From: Streptomyces sp. NBS 14/10
GTDB taxonomy: Bacteria; Actinomycetota; Actinomycetes; Streptomycetales; Streptomycetaceae
Direction of reading: 5' to 3'
Length of the DNA: 64,000 nucleotides
Assembly: GCF_002224125.1 (NCBI RefSeq)
Contig: NZ_NCSM01000004.1
Coordinates: 62,001-126,000, forward strand
A program made the position numbers and the translations under genes. Shown here one piece after another: positions 1 through 8,747 of this stretch. Position 1 is the first letter of the stretch, and every line of letters starts with the position of its first letter. Under the pieces are notes generated by a model. It was not told where the DNA came from and searched no databases. It saw only the letters and a program-made list of their open reading frames with translations.

Positions 1-1
1 C

Positions 2-2827
2 GGCGGGGTGATCGCGTTCGCGGGGCCGGGCGGCGCCGGGAAGACCGCGCTGCTCGGCGAGGTCAGGCGGAGGGCCGCCGCCCGTGGCTGCACGGTGCTC
101 TCGGCGCGCGCCGGGGAGCAGGAGCAGGGCGTCGCCTTCCATGTCGTACGGCAGCTCTTCCAGCCCGTACTCGCGGCGACCGGCGAGGAGACCCACCGCA
201 GGATCCTCGGCGGCTGGTACGACATCGTCGCGCCCGCCGTCGGCCTGGTGGTCTCGGCCGAAGGCGGCTCGCCCGATCCGCACGGGGTGCGCGACGGCCT
301 GGACTGGCTGGTGACCCGCTTCGCCGTCCAGCGGGCCCCGGTCGTCATGATCCTGGACGACGCCCACTGGGCCGACGCCGAATCCCTCGACTGGCTCACC
401 CGGTTCGCGCCCCGCGCCGTGGATCTGCCCATGCTGCTCGCGGTCGGCTACCGCCCCGACGAGCTGTCCGCCGACGCGGCGGCGCTGCGCGGGCTCACCG
501 AGCGCCAGGGCTCGCGGCCCCGGCTGCTGGCGCCGCTCACCCCGGGCGCGGTCGGCCGGATGGTGCGCGAGGTGCTGGGCGCGGGGGCGGACGACTCGTT
601 CTGCCGCGAGTGCTGGGCGGTCACCGGCGGCAACCCCTTCGAGGTCGTCGAGCTCACCGCCAAGGTCCGCGAGCGCCATCTGAAACCGCAGTCGGACAAC
701 CTCGCCCATCTGCGCGAGCTGGTCTCCACCGCCAAGGAGAGCGGCCTGACCGACCGGCTGAGCCGGCTCGGCACCTCCGCCGTCCGGCTCGCCTGGGCCG
801 TCGCGGTCCTCGGCAGCGAGGCCACCCCGGCCCTGGCCGCGGAAGTCTCGGGCCTGTCCACCATCGAGACCGCCGAGCTGGCGCTGCGGCTGGCCGACGC
901 CCGTATCTTCACTCCGCCGCGCCCGTCGCCGGAGAAGCGGCCCCTGGAATTCCTCCACCCGCTGATCGCCACCGCCGTCTACCGCGCGATCCCCGGCGCC
1001 CTGCGGGTGGCCATGCACGGCAGCGCCGCCGCCACGGTCCTGTCCGCGGGCCGCGGCTCCGGAGCAGCCGGGCGCCATCTGCTGGAGCTGCACCCCGAGG
1101 CCGACCCCTGGGTGGTGCGCCATCTGCGCGCGGCGGCCCGGGAGTATCTGCGAGCCGGTGCGCCCGACACCGCCCGCCGCTGCCTCGCCCGGGCGCTGCG
1201 CGAACCGCCCTCGCTCCAGGAGCGGCCCGCCGTGCTCTACGAACTGGGCTGCGCCGCCCAGCTCAGCGAGCCCGCCGTCACCGTCAACCATCTGCGGGCC
1301 GCCCTGGAGGAGCCCGCGCTCGGCCCGGAGCTGCGTGAGTCGATCACCTACCGGCTGGCCCAGGCGTACGGCCACAGCGGCCGTATGGAGGAGGCCGCGC
1401 AGCTCGTGGCCGCCGAGGCCGGGCGGGCCCGCAGCGCCCGCACCCGGTTGCGGATGCAGGCCGAACAGATCATGTGGAACATGTTCCGCGCCGACGGCCA
1501 GGACTCGCCCGCCCGCTCCCGCCGACTGGCCCGGCTGGTGGACCGGCTCTCCGGCCGCGGGATGGCCGAGCGCTATCTGCGGGGCCTGCGCGCCTTCGAC
1601 GCGATGACCCGCGGCGAACCGGCCGCCATCGCCCTGCGCCACGCCGACGAGGCCCTGGGCGACGGCCTGAGCTGGACCGATGAGGAATGGGGCTTCGAGG
1701 TGCCCATCCTGGTCGCCCTGACCTTCCTCCACTGCGATCAGCCGGGGCGCGCCGAGGAGCTGTTCGCGAACGGCGTCGCGGAGTGCGAGCGGAAGGGCTG
1801 GCGCGGTGCGCATCTGGCGTTCGGCCTGACCCTCCTCGGATACGTGCGCTACCGCCGCGGGGCGCTCGCCGAAGCCGAAGAACTCACCCGCGAGGGGCTG
1901 CGGATCGCCGACCTGGTCGGACCGGAGACGCCCGCCCACTGGACCGCCGTCGGCACGCTCATCCAGACCCTGCTCGGCCGCGGCCGGGTCGAGGAGGCCC
2001 AGGAGTTCGCCGCCGAGCACTCCTGTGGCGGAAACACCCTCCAGGCACTCCAGGCACTCCTGTGCCCGGACGCGCCGACCGTGCGCGGCGAGCTGCTGCT
2101 GGCCCGCAATATGCACAGCGAGGCCCGGCAGCGGCTCACCCAGGTCGGCCGGCGGATGGACCGGCGCGGTATGCGCAACCCCGCCTGGTGTCCCTGGCAG
2201 CTGCATCTGGCCCAGTCCCTGGCGCTCACCGAGCCACGGCAGGCCGCCGAAGTGGCCCGGGACGCGGTGCGCCGCGCCCGCCAGTTCGGCGCCCACTCCA
2301 TGATCGGCCGCGCCCTGCACACCGCCGGGCTCGTGACCCAGGGGCCGGAACGGCTCAGGCTGCTGGCCGAGGCCGTCGACCACCTCGAACGCTCGCCGTC
2401 CGCCTACGACCTGGCCGTCGCCCTGGTCGACCACGGCACCGCCCTGCGCCGGATCGGACTGCCGCAAGAAGCCGGAGAACGGCTCTACCGCGGGCTGGAA
2501 GGCGCCGTGCAGTGCGGGGCCGACGCGCTCGCCGTACGGGCCCGCGACGAGCTGTCCGCCACCGGACTGCGCCCGCTGCAGCTGCGCGCCGACCACGGCT
2601 CCCCGCTCACCTCCCAGGAGCAGGCCGCCGCCGAGCGGGCCGCCCTCGGCTGGGGCGACGACCGGATCGGCGACGAGCTGGGCCTGGAGGAGCGCGAGGT
2701 CGCGCAGGTGCTCTCCGGGGTGTACCGCAAGGTGGGCACCGACCGCACCGGGCTGGCCAAGGTCCTGGGCACCCCGGCCGGTGTCACCATCGGCGCCCGT
2801 GTCCCGCGGCCGGTGTCCGGGCGCTGA
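2..2827 (+). CDS. LuxR-family large ATP-binding (LAL-type) regulator, 5' end cut by window
   Basis: A large cytoplasmic transcriptional regulator of the LAL/MalT-like type. The visible protein opens with a Walker A loop (GPGGAGKTALL, about residues 8-18 of the visible part) and has a Walker B-like stretch (VVMILDDAHWAD) near residue 117, as in AAA/STAND ATPases. A long helical TPR-like region follows, and a C-terminal LuxR-type helix-turn-helix occupies roughly the last 70 residues. The frame is open to the left edge, so the true start lies upstream; the first in-window start codon is GTG at 8, too close to Walker A to be the start. The HTH is degenerate: LTSQEQ replaces the usual LTxRE, and the usual TV..H of the recognition helix reads EV..VL. 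DNA binding may therefore be altered. Target genes are unknown. Confidence 0.85.
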   Translation, partial: GGVIAFAGPGGAGKTALLGEVRRRAAARGCTVLSARAGEQEQGVAFHVVRQLFQPVLAATGEETHRRILGGWYDIVAPAVGLVVSAEGGSPDPHGVRDGLDWLVTRFAVQRAPVVMILDDAHWADAESLDWLTRFAPRAVDLPMLLAVGYRPDELSADAAALRGLTERQGSRPRLLAPLTPGAVGRMVREVLGAGADDSFCRECWAVTGGNPFEVVELTAKVRERHLKPQSDNLAHLRELVSTAKESGLTDRLSRLGTSAVRLAWAVAVLGSEATPALAAEVSGLSTIETAELALRLADARIFTPPRPSPEKRPLEFLHPLIATAVYRAIPGALRVAMHGSAAATVLSAGRGSGAAGRHLLELHPEADPWVVRHLRAAAREYLRAGAPDTARRCLARALREPPSLQERPAVLYELGCAAQLSEPAVTVNHLRAALEEPALGPELRESITYRLAQAYGHSGRMEEAAQLVAAEAGRARSARTRLRMQAEQIMWNMFRADGQDSPARSRRLARLVDRLSGRGMAERYLRGLRAFDAMTRGEPAAIALRHADEALGDGLSWTDEEWGFEVPILVALTFLHCDQPGRAEELFANGVAECERKGWRGAHLAFGLTLLGYVRYRRGALAEAEELTREGLRIADLVGPETPAHWTAVGTLIQTLLGRGRVEEAQEFAAEHSCGGNTLQALQALLCPDAPTVRGELLLARNMHSEARQRLTQVGRRMDRRGMRNPAWCPWQLHLAQSLALTEPRQAAEVARDAVRRARQFGAHSMIGRALHTAGLVTQGPERLRLLAEAVDHLERSPSAYDLAVALVDHGTALRRIGLPQEAGERLYRGLEGAVQCGADALAVRARDELSATGLRPLQLRADHGSPLTSQEQAAAERAALGWGDDRIGDELGLEEREVAQVLSGVYRKVGTDRTGLAKVLGTPAGVTIGARVPRPVSGR

Positions 2828-2868
2828 CCCGGGGCGGATTCCGGCGCCGGGGCACGTACCATGTCCGC

Positions 2869-3369
2869 ATGTCGTTCCTCCGCCGCCGCAGCCCCGCCAC
2901 GCCCACCGGTCCGGACTTCGACGTCCTGGCCATGGACCCGGGGGACTGGCCCGGCGATCTCGGAGCCGGGCTGCTGCCCGCCCCCGACGGCAGCTGCCAG
3001 GGCGTCTTTCTGCGCTACGACCTGTTCGGAGGACGCGGCCCCGCGATGATCATCGGGAATCTGCCCGAGGGATCCCCGGCCCGCGAGCTGGCCGAAGGAC
3101 AGGTGCCGTTCGAGGTGACACAGCTGCTGGCGGCCCTGGGAAACGACGAGCCGGTCCATGTGGTGGACACCGAGGACACCCCGGTCATGCACGAGGACAA
3201 CCTGCTCATCGTGCGCCGCATCAAGCTCTCCGAGGGCCGGATCTCCTGTGCCCAGTTCGACCGCAGCGACGGCGTCCTGGTCACCATCGCCAGCTGGGAC
3301 CGGCCCATCACCGACGACCTCTACCGGCTGCTCAAGCCGCTGCCCGCGGAGATGTTCCAGCAGGGCTGA
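2869..3369 (+). CDS. Conserved hypothetical protein (166 aa)
   Basis: I do not recognise a named family. The protein is acidic with mixed alpha/beta composition, and has no signal peptide, membrane segment or cysteine motif. It begins MSFLRRRSPATP and ends in LLKPLPAEMFQQG. The start chosen is the ATG at 2869; a second ATG eight bases upstream (2861) is in another frame. It follows the LAL-type regulator by about 40 bases on the same strand and may be cotranscribed. Third positions are strongly G/C, supporting this frame as coding. The gene converges on the amidase gene, with a strong hairpin between them. Confidence 0.7.
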   Translation: MSFLRRRSPATPTGPDFDVLAMDPGDWPGDLGAGLLPAPDGSCQGVFLRYDLFGGRGPAMIIGNLPEGSPARELAEGQVPFEVTQLLAALGNDEPVHVVDTEDTPVMHEDNLLIVRRIKLSEGRISCAQFDRSDGVLVTIASWDRPITDDLYRLLKPLPAEMFQQG

Positions 3370-3469
3370 GGCGCGACCCGGCGGCCTTGCCCAAGGGGCG
3401 CGTCGGCAACGGGAGTTCCCCGCCCCGTATCGTCGCCTCGTACTTCGATCGGGTGATTGCCGGACCGCT

Positions 3470-3498
3470 GAGGCCGACCGCGCGGCGCGGTCGGCCTC
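3470..3498. terminator. Bidirectional hairpin between convergent genes
   Basis: A perfect 13-bp inverted repeat (GAGGCCGACCGCG at 3470-3482, its complement at 3486-3498) with a 3-base loop. It lies between the hypothetical protein stop (3369) and the amidase stop (3515) and probably terminates transcription from both sides. Confidence 0.75.
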
Positions 3499-3514
3499 AC
3501 CCTGTGGCTCGCGA

Positions 3515-5524
3515 CTAGCGGTCGGAGCGCTCGATCCGCACATCGGCGGCCCGTACGAACGCCACCCGGTGCCCGAACTGGATCTGGTAGTACGTGTCTT
3601 GGCCGCGCACCACCTTGTGGCCCGCCGGGTCGAAGGTCGTCGCCCACAGATACTCGCCCTGGGTCTTCAGTCCCAGTGCGTACCGCTGCCCGGCGAGCAG
3701 CTTGTACGACAGTGGCGAGACGGCCTGCACCGGTACGCCCTCCGGGTACGCCTCCTTCTCCGGGTAGGCGCGGCCGTACACCGGCACGTCAGCCGCGCCG
3801 TCCTTCGGGGTGATGACCAGGCCCCTGCCGTTCACCGCGGTCGGCCGGCCCTTGGGGTTCTCGAACCAGGCCTTCTGCCCCAGATACCAGATGGCCGTCC
3901 AGTCGCCCTGCCGCTCCGCGACCGCGAACCGCTGGCCGGTCGACGCGCGGGCGCCGGTGTCGTTGACTCCGGTCGTGGAGTCCGCCCCGTCGGGGCGCAG
4001 CCCGATGTCCTTGATCAGCGGGGCGTCCGCGCTCGGCGCGGTGTGCAGCCGCACCGCGCCCGAGCCGTGCGGGGCGCAGGGCTGTCCGGCGGTGTCGCAG
4101 TCGGTGTACACGGGCTGGTGGGTGTCGTAGTCGGGGCGGATGGTGACCAGCCCGCCGCTCGGGCCCGTGGTGGTGCGGAAGGGCGCGCCGAGGAGGGTGA
4201 AGTAGTGCGCCCAGTCCCAGTAGGGGCCGGGGTCGGTGTGCATCCCCTTGATGTTCGGAGTGGTGGTGCCGGGGACGTTGTCATGGCCCAGGATGTGCTG
4301 GCGGTCCAGCGGGATGTCGTACTTCCGCGCGAGGTAGCGCACCAGCCGGGCGGAGGCCCGGTACATCGCCTCCGTGTACCAGGCGTCGGGCGCGGTGAGG
4401 AACCCCTCGTGCTCCACGCCGATCGACTTGGCGTTCACGTACCAGTTGCCCGCGTGCCAGCCGACGTCCTTGAGCGCCAGGTGCTGGGCGATGTGTCCGT
4501 CGGCGGAGCGCAGGGTGTACTGCCAGGACACATACGTCGGGTCCTTGATCAGCTTGAGGCAGACGTCCCATGTGCCCTCGGTGTCATGGATGACGATGTA
4601 GTCGATCGTCTGGGACTCGGGGCGGTTGCCCAGGTCGTGGTTGCCGTAGTCGTTGTCGCCGAACTGCTCGTACGGCGCCGGGAACCACTCGCAGGAGACG
4701 CCCTTGGGGGCGTCGATGTTCGGATCCCGCGCGACGGACGGCAGCCCCAGCGTCCGCAACTGCCGGGTGTCGGGGGACACTTCGGGCGCGGCCGGGAGCG
4801 AGACCGCCTCGCCCGAGCCCGTGGTGCGCGCCGCGCCGTCGCGGATCACCTCGAAGACGTCGTCGGCGAAGACGGCGGCCGCCGTGGCGTTGTCGGAGCC
4901 GGAGTAGGCCGCCACCGCCCCGTACCAGTCGGCCGGGTCCTCGCTCAGCGGCAGCCCCAGCTTCTTCTGCTCGGCGGCCAGCAGGGCCGCGCCACCGCGC
5001 ACATTGGCCGCCTCGTCGGCGCGCAGCGACTCCGCGGACAGCCCGCTCAGCTCGGCGGCCCGCTCCAGCGTCCGCAGCCGTGCGGGCAGCTGCCGCGGCT
5101 GGGGCACCTCGGTGTCGGGCACCAGACGGGCGCGCGCCAGGTCGCCCCGCGCGTCCTCGCTGCCGTGGCTGTGGTGCGGGGTGCGGGCCAGGGCGGCGGT
5201 CGCGTCGGTGAGGTGCATGGGGCCGTAGCCGCCGGTGACGCTGGGCGCGCCGCCATGGCCGTCCCAGCGCGACTGCAGATACGACACGCCCAGCAGCACG
5301 CTCAGCGGCACGCCGTACTCCTTCGCCGCGGCGGCGAAGGCCCGCTGCAGGGCGTCGCTCCCGGACCGGGACTCGTCGGCCAGAGCGGCCGGGGCCTCGG
5401 CCGCGAGGGGGAGCAGAAAGGCGGCCGACGCGGCGGCACCGGCCGTCCACAGGGCGGTCCGTCGCGTGGGGCCGGGCTCCGGTCTGTTCGGGTCGTGCGC
5501 GCTGTCCTGTGCGGATCCTCGCAT
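3515..5524 (-). CDS. Secreted N-acetylmuramoyl-L-alanine amidase (Tat signal)
   Basis: A peptidoglycan hydrolase of the amidase_2/PGRP family, which cleaves the bond between N-acetylmuramic acid and the L-Ala of the stem peptide outside the cell. The 669-aa protein starts MRGSAQDSAH and carries a twin-arginine signal (PTRRTALWTAGAAASAAFLL). A lysozyme/transglycosylase-like segment (LQSRWDGHG, GGYGPMHLTD) lies near residues 80-110. The amidase core begins around residue 300 with IVIHDTEGTWD and includes GWHAGNW, GVEHEG, ILGHDNVPG and HTDPGPYWDW, supplying the His zinc ligands. The C-terminus resembles SH3-like repeats (RLHTAPSADAP, GQRFAVAERQGDWTAIWY). The start at 5524 is chosen because GAGGAGG lies just upstream; a frame extension to 5626 has no comparable site. 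It is monocistronic and reads toward the hairpin at 3470-3498. Confidence 0.88.
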   Translation of the reverse strand: MRGSAQDSAHDPNRPEPGPTRRTALWTAGAAASAAFLLPLAAEAPAALADESRSGSDALQRAFAAAAKEYGVPLSVLLGVSYLQSRWDGHGGAPSVTGGYGPMHLTDATAALARTPHHSHGSEDARGDLARARLVPDTEVPQPRQLPARLRTLERAAELSGLSAESLRADEAANVRGGAALLAAEQKKLGLPLSEDPADWYGAVAAYSGSDNATAAAVFADDVFEVIRDGAARTTGSGEAVSLPAAPEVSPDTRQLRTLGLPSVARDPNIDAPKGVSCEWFPAPYEQFGDNDYGNHDLGNRPESQTIDYIVIHDTEGTWDVCLKLIKDPTYVSWQYTLRSADGHIAQHLALKDVGWHAGNWYVNAKSIGVEHEGFLTAPDAWYTEAMYRASARLVRYLARKYDIPLDRQHILGHDNVPGTTTPNIKGMHTDPGPYWDWAHYFTLLGAPFRTTTGPSGGLVTIRPDYDTHQPVYTDCDTAGQPCAPHGSGAVRLHTAPSADAPLIKDIGLRPDGADSTTGVNDTGARASTGQRFAVAERQGDWTAIWYLGQKAWFENPKGRPTAVNGRGLVITPKDGAADVPVYGRAYPEKEAYPEGVPVQAVSPLSYKLLAGQRYALGLKTQGEYLWATTFDPAGHKVVRGQDTYYQIQFGHRVAFVRAADVRIERSDR

Positions 5525-5756
5525 TGCAGCCTCCTCTAAGGCGGGCCGAGCGTGCGCCGGTGTGCCCCGGCCATGCGTACGGGGCCGAGCCCACCTAGAG
5601 GTATCCGGTGCCGGGCGATCCGTCAATCATGCTCACCCGCCCGGGTGTTCGCACGTCAGCGCCCGTGCCGAGGCGTTTCCCGGCACGGGCGCACGGGCCT
5701 GCGGCGCGTCACTGGTCCAGACCGCTGATGTCCAGACCGATGACGCGCCCCGCGGC

Positions 5757-6848
5757 TCAACGGGTTCCGACCGCGGCCCGCACGGCACGCCGCGCGAGGG
5801 AGCAGTCGTCGTGCAGGCGGCGCAGCAGCAGACGCTGCTCCTCACCGGCCCCGACCGCGCCCGGAGCCACGGGGGCGGGGTCGTGCATGGTGCGCTGCAC
5901 GGCGGTTTCGCACTGGCGGATCTCCCGCGTCAGTACGAGCATCAGATTCACCAGGAAGGCGTCCCGCGCATCGGGCCCCGCCGCCTGCGCCAGCTGGCTG
6001 ATCTGGCGCCGCGGCCCCGGGGCGTCGCCCAGCGCGGTCCACAGCGTGGCCAGGTCGTACCCGGGCAGATACCAGCCCGCGTGGTCCCAGTCGATGAGCG
6101 CCGCCCCGGCCGGCGAGAGCAGGATGTTGTTCAGTAACGCGTCGCCGTGGCAGAACTGGCTCTGGCGGGCCGCGGTGTGCGCGAGGCCGCGCAGCAGCTT
6201 CCGCAGATCGCCCATGTCCCGGTCGGTGAGCAGCCCGAGCTCGTGGTAGCGCGCCAGCCGGGCGGCATAGTCGATCGGCGCGTCGAACAGATCGGCGGGC
6301 GGCCGCCATAGATTGATCCGGCAGATGGCGCCGAGCGCGGCCCGCACATCGGCGCGCGGCGGCGGCTCGCAGGGGTGGCGCTGGGACGCCGCCACCCGCC
6401 CGGGCATCCGCTCGATGACCAGGGTGCAGTTGTCCGGGTCCGCCGCGATCAGCCGGGGCACCCGGACCGGCGGCCGATGGCGGACGAACGCCCGGTACAT
6501 CGCTATTTCCCGCCGGAACCGCTCGGCCCAGGCCGGTGAGTGGTCCAGCAGGCACTTGGCGACCGCGGTGCTGCGGCCGGTGGTGCCGACCAGGAGTACG
6601 GACCGCCCGCTGCGCCGGAGCACCTGGACGGGGTTGAACTCCGGACAGATGCGGTGGACCGACGCGACCGCCGTGCGCAGCTGTGCTCCCTGCGGGCCGG
6701 ACATGTCGAGTCTGCCGCTCAGCGGGCCGGGGCCCGGGGCCCGCCTCGCTCGCCCGCCGAGGGCGGGATCCAGAAACGGCCCGGCGCCGGGCGGCTGCCG
6801 CCGGTACGGCCGGGGCGGGGCGGACACGGAGGACGATGCTGCGTACAT
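5757..6848 (-). CDS. APH-fold phosphotransferase family protein with a TTA codon
   Basis: A kinase-like protein of the aminoglycoside/choline phosphotransferase (APH) fold. The catalytic loop is [12 protein letters not shown] (HxDxxxxN) and the metal-binding motif is IDWDHAGW, so the enzyme looks active. The substrate is unknown; APH members phosphorylate antibiotics, choline, sugars and peptides. The start is taken at ATG 6848 with AAGGGA upstream; a longer reading to 6914 is Arg/Pro-rich and less likely. The N-terminal ~50 residues are Pro/Gly-rich and poorly conserved in style. Codon 238, in the catalytic loop itself (DALLNN), is TTA (6135-6137), so translation should depend on the bldA tRNA. 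It is divergent from the TPR regulator at 7101. There is no neighbouring resistance or biosynthesis gene to suggest a substrate. Confidence 0.75.
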   Translation of the reverse strand: MYAASSSVSAPPRPYRRQPPGAGPFLDPALGGRARRAPGPGPLSGRLDMSGPQGAQLRTAVASVHRICPEFNPVQVLRRSGRSVLLVGTTGRSTAVAKCLLDHSPAWAERFRREIAMYRAFVRHRPPVRVPRLIAADPDNCTLVIERMPGRVAASQRHPCEPPPRADVRAALGAICRINLWRPPADLFDAPIDYAARLARYHELGLLTDRDMGDLRKLLRGLAHTAARQSQFCHGDALLNNILLSPAGAALIDWDHAGWYLPGYDLATLWTALGDAPGPRRQISQLAQAAGPDARDAFLVNLMLVLTREIRQCETAVQRTMHDPAPVAPGAVGAGEEQRLLLRRLHDDCSLARRAVRAAVGTR

Positions 6849-6934
6849 GGACAATACAGATCCCTTCGTGCGCCGACGAGTCGCGCGCCTCCCGGCCCCG
6901 GGGCGAGGCCGCACCCTGGGGAATGCGGTCCGCG

Positions 6935-6951
6935 TCAGCTGATTCAGCTGA
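6935..6951. promoter_or_regulatory. Tandem self-complementary octamers in divergent promoter region
   Basis: TCAGCTGA occurs at 6935-6942 and again at 6944-6951. Each octamer is itself a palindrome, so the pair is also a larger inverted repeat. It sits in the 252-bp gap between the divergent kinase (start 6848) and TPR regulator (start 7101), where an operator would be expected. The binding protein is unknown. Confidence 0.4.
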
Positions 6952-7010
6952 ACGCCGCCGGGCCGGGTGGCGCGGTCCTACACCACACCCGGCCGCGGGT
7001 GGCACACCAT

Positions 7011-7040
7011 CTGGCGGACCCTGGCGAACCCTGGCGAATA
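7011..7040. promoter_or_regulatory. Three tandem decamers upstream of TPR regulator
   Basis: Three consecutive 10-base units (CTGGCGGACC, CTGGCGAACC, CTGGCGAATA) lie 60-90 bases before the start at 7101. A period of about one helical turn is typical of a cooperative protein binding site. No regulator can be assigned from sequence alone. Confidence 0.4.
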
Positions 7041-7100
7041 GTCGCACGGGCCGTGACAGGGCGGTTACTGTCAAGTCAGCCGAGAACCTGGGGGCTTGAC

Positions 7101-8636
7101 GTGACGAGGGAACCCAACACCCGTCTCGCGGACCTGTTCGGCCTCGCCGGCTGGTCCAAAGGGGAACTCGCGAGGCTCGTGAACCGGAAGGCGGCGGCCA
7201 TGGGCCATCCGCAGCTGGCGACCGACACCTCGCGGGTACGGCGTTGGATCGACACCGGCGAGATGCCGCGCGATCCCGTGCCCAAGGTTTTGGCCGCCCT
7301 GTTCACCGAGCGCCTCGGTCGAGTCGTGACCATCGAGGACCTCGGGTTCGCACGGCAGGGGCGCGCGGGGAAGGGGCAGTCCGCGGACGGGCTGCTCTGG
7401 GCGCCCGAGTCCACGGCCGCGGTCCTCACCGAATTCACGGGAATGGACCTTATGTTCAACCGACGCGGCTTGGTGGGTGCGGGCGCCGCGCTCGCCGCAG
7501 GATCAGCCATCACCGGAGCCATGCACGACTGGCTGCACAGTGACCCGACTCTGGCCACCGACGCCCCCCGTACCGACGATCCGCTGTCCGCGGACTTCGC
7601 CGGCTTCGACCGCTACGAGGCGGCCCCCGTGGGCTCCCAGGAGATAGACGCGCTGGAGCGGTCGGTCGACGTCTTCCGCGCCTGGGACGCCGCCCGCGGC
7701 GGGGGGCTGCAGCGCAAGGCCGTGGTGGGCCAGCTCAACGAGGTGGGCGGGATGCTCGCCTATCGCCACCCCCCGGCGGTGCAGCGCCGGTTGTGGGGCG
7801 TCGCGGCCAACCTGGCCGTGCTCGCCGGCTGGATGTCCCATGACGTGGGCCTGGAGCCCACCGCCCAGAAGTACTTCGTCATCGCCGCGCACGCGGCCCG
7901 CGAGGGCGGCGACCGCCCCCGGGCGAGCGAAGCGCTCTCCCGCGCGGCCCGGCAGATGGTCCATCTGGGACGGCCGGACGACGCACTCGATCTGATGAAG
8001 CTCGCCAAGTCCGGTGCGGGCGAGGAGACGCTGCCCCGCACCCGCGCCATGTTCTGCACCATCGAGGCATGGGCGCAGGCGTCGATGGGCCACAGTCAGG
8101 CGGTGCGCCGCACTCTGGGCCAGGCCGAGGAGCTGTTCGTCTCGGACAAGGGGGATGTGCCGCCGCCGAGCTGGATGCAGCTGTTCAACGAGGCCGATCT
8201 GCACGGCATGGAGGGGCTGGTCTACCGCACGCTCGCGGAGCATGAGCCCGGCGCCGCGGCGATCGCCCAGCAGCATGCCAAGGAGGGGCTGCGGCAGCGG
8301 GAGGGCGGCCGCGACCGGTCGCAGATCTTCGACCACATCTCCATCGCCTCGGCGTGCTTCATCGGCGACGACCCCGAGCAGGCGGACAAGTACGCGCGGC
8401 TGGCCCTGCTGACCATCGAGCACAACTCCTCCCACCGCACCTGGGACCGGCTGCGCGAGATGTACCGGCTCACCGGCCGGCACTCCACCCGCCCCGATAT
8501 CCAGAGACTGCGCGAGGAGATCGAGCAGCGGGCGCCGAAAGGGCTGGGGCCCAAGGGGTCCGGGCCGAAGACACCGGAGGGCGGATCGCCGGGCGGCGGA
8601 GCGCCGGGCGGCGACGGGAAGACGGCCGTCGTGTGA
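7101..8636 (+). CDS. DNA-binding/TPR regulatory protein (Nsd-like)
   Basis: A 511-aa protein. Its N-terminal ~85 residues look like a helix-turn-helix region (LADLFGLAGWSKGELARLVN, DTSRVRRWIDTGEMPRD), and the rest is a long helical TPR-like repeat region (about residues 190-470). This layout is common in Streptomyces regulators that control differentiation or antibiotic production. A resemblance to the NsdA/NsdB type is my impression, not a proven assignment. A hydrophobic stretch near residue 122 (RRGLVGAGAALAAGSAITGA) resembles a Tat-like segment but is internal. The C-terminal 35 residues are Gly/Pro/Lys-rich and probably disordered. The start is GTG 7101, giving MTREPNTRLADLFG. The gene is divergent from the kinase at 5757-6848 and convergent with the phosphatase at 8748. 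Confidence 0.75.
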   Translation: MTREPNTRLADLFGLAGWSKGELARLVNRKAAAMGHPQLATDTSRVRRWIDTGEMPRDPVPKVLAALFTERLGRVVTIEDLGFARQGRAGKGQSADGLLWAPESTAAVLTEFTGMDLMFNRRGLVGAGAALAAGSAITGAMHDWLHSDPTLATDAPRTDDPLSADFAGFDRYEAAPVGSQEIDALERSVDVFRAWDAARGGGLQRKAVVGQLNEVGGMLAYRHPPAVQRRLWGVAANLAVLAGWMSHDVGLEPTAQKYFVIAAHAAREGGDRPRASEALSRAARQMVHLGRPDDALDLMKLAKSGAGEETLPRTRAMFCTIEAWAQASMGHSQAVRRTLGQAEELFVSDKGDVPPPSWMQLFNEADLHGMEGLVYRTLAEHEPGAAAIAQQHAKEGLRQREGGRDRSQIFDHISIASACFIGDDPEQADKYARLALLTIEHNSSHRTWDRLREMYRLTGRHSTRPDIQRLREEIEQRAPKGLGPKGSGPKTPEGGSPGGGAPGGDGKTAVV

Positions 8637-8670
8637 TGAGCTACGAACCGGCCCGCGCGCTCGGCTGACG

Positions 8671-8745
8671 CGTGAGGAGCTGATGGGTGAGGCGCTGAGG
8701 TGTGAGGAGTTGGCGCGTGAGGAGCTGACGTGTGAGGAGTTGGCG
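8671..8745. repeat. Five-copy 15-bp tandem repeat between convergent genes
   Basis: Five head-to-tail units of 15 bases with consensus YGTGAGGAGYTGRYG, at 8671, 8686, 8701, 8716 and 8731. Units 3 and 5 are identical. The array fills most of the 111-bp gap between the TPR regulator stop (8636) and the phosphatase stop (8748). There are no spacers, so it is not a CRISPR array. Confidence 0.8.
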
Positions 8746-8747
8746 CG

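Noticed and set aside
3158..5539. Long plus-strand open frame opposite the amidase gene
   Set aside because: Composition is Arg/Gly/Val-rich with no family motif; it mirrors the amidase on the other strand, a usual artefact of high GC.
5757..6848. Aminoglycoside resistance gene
   Set aside because: Only the APH fold is visible; no antibiotic cluster or resistance-specific motif supports a resistance role.
8671..8745. CRISPR array
   Set aside because: Units are 15 bp head-to-tail with no spacers and no cas genes nearby.
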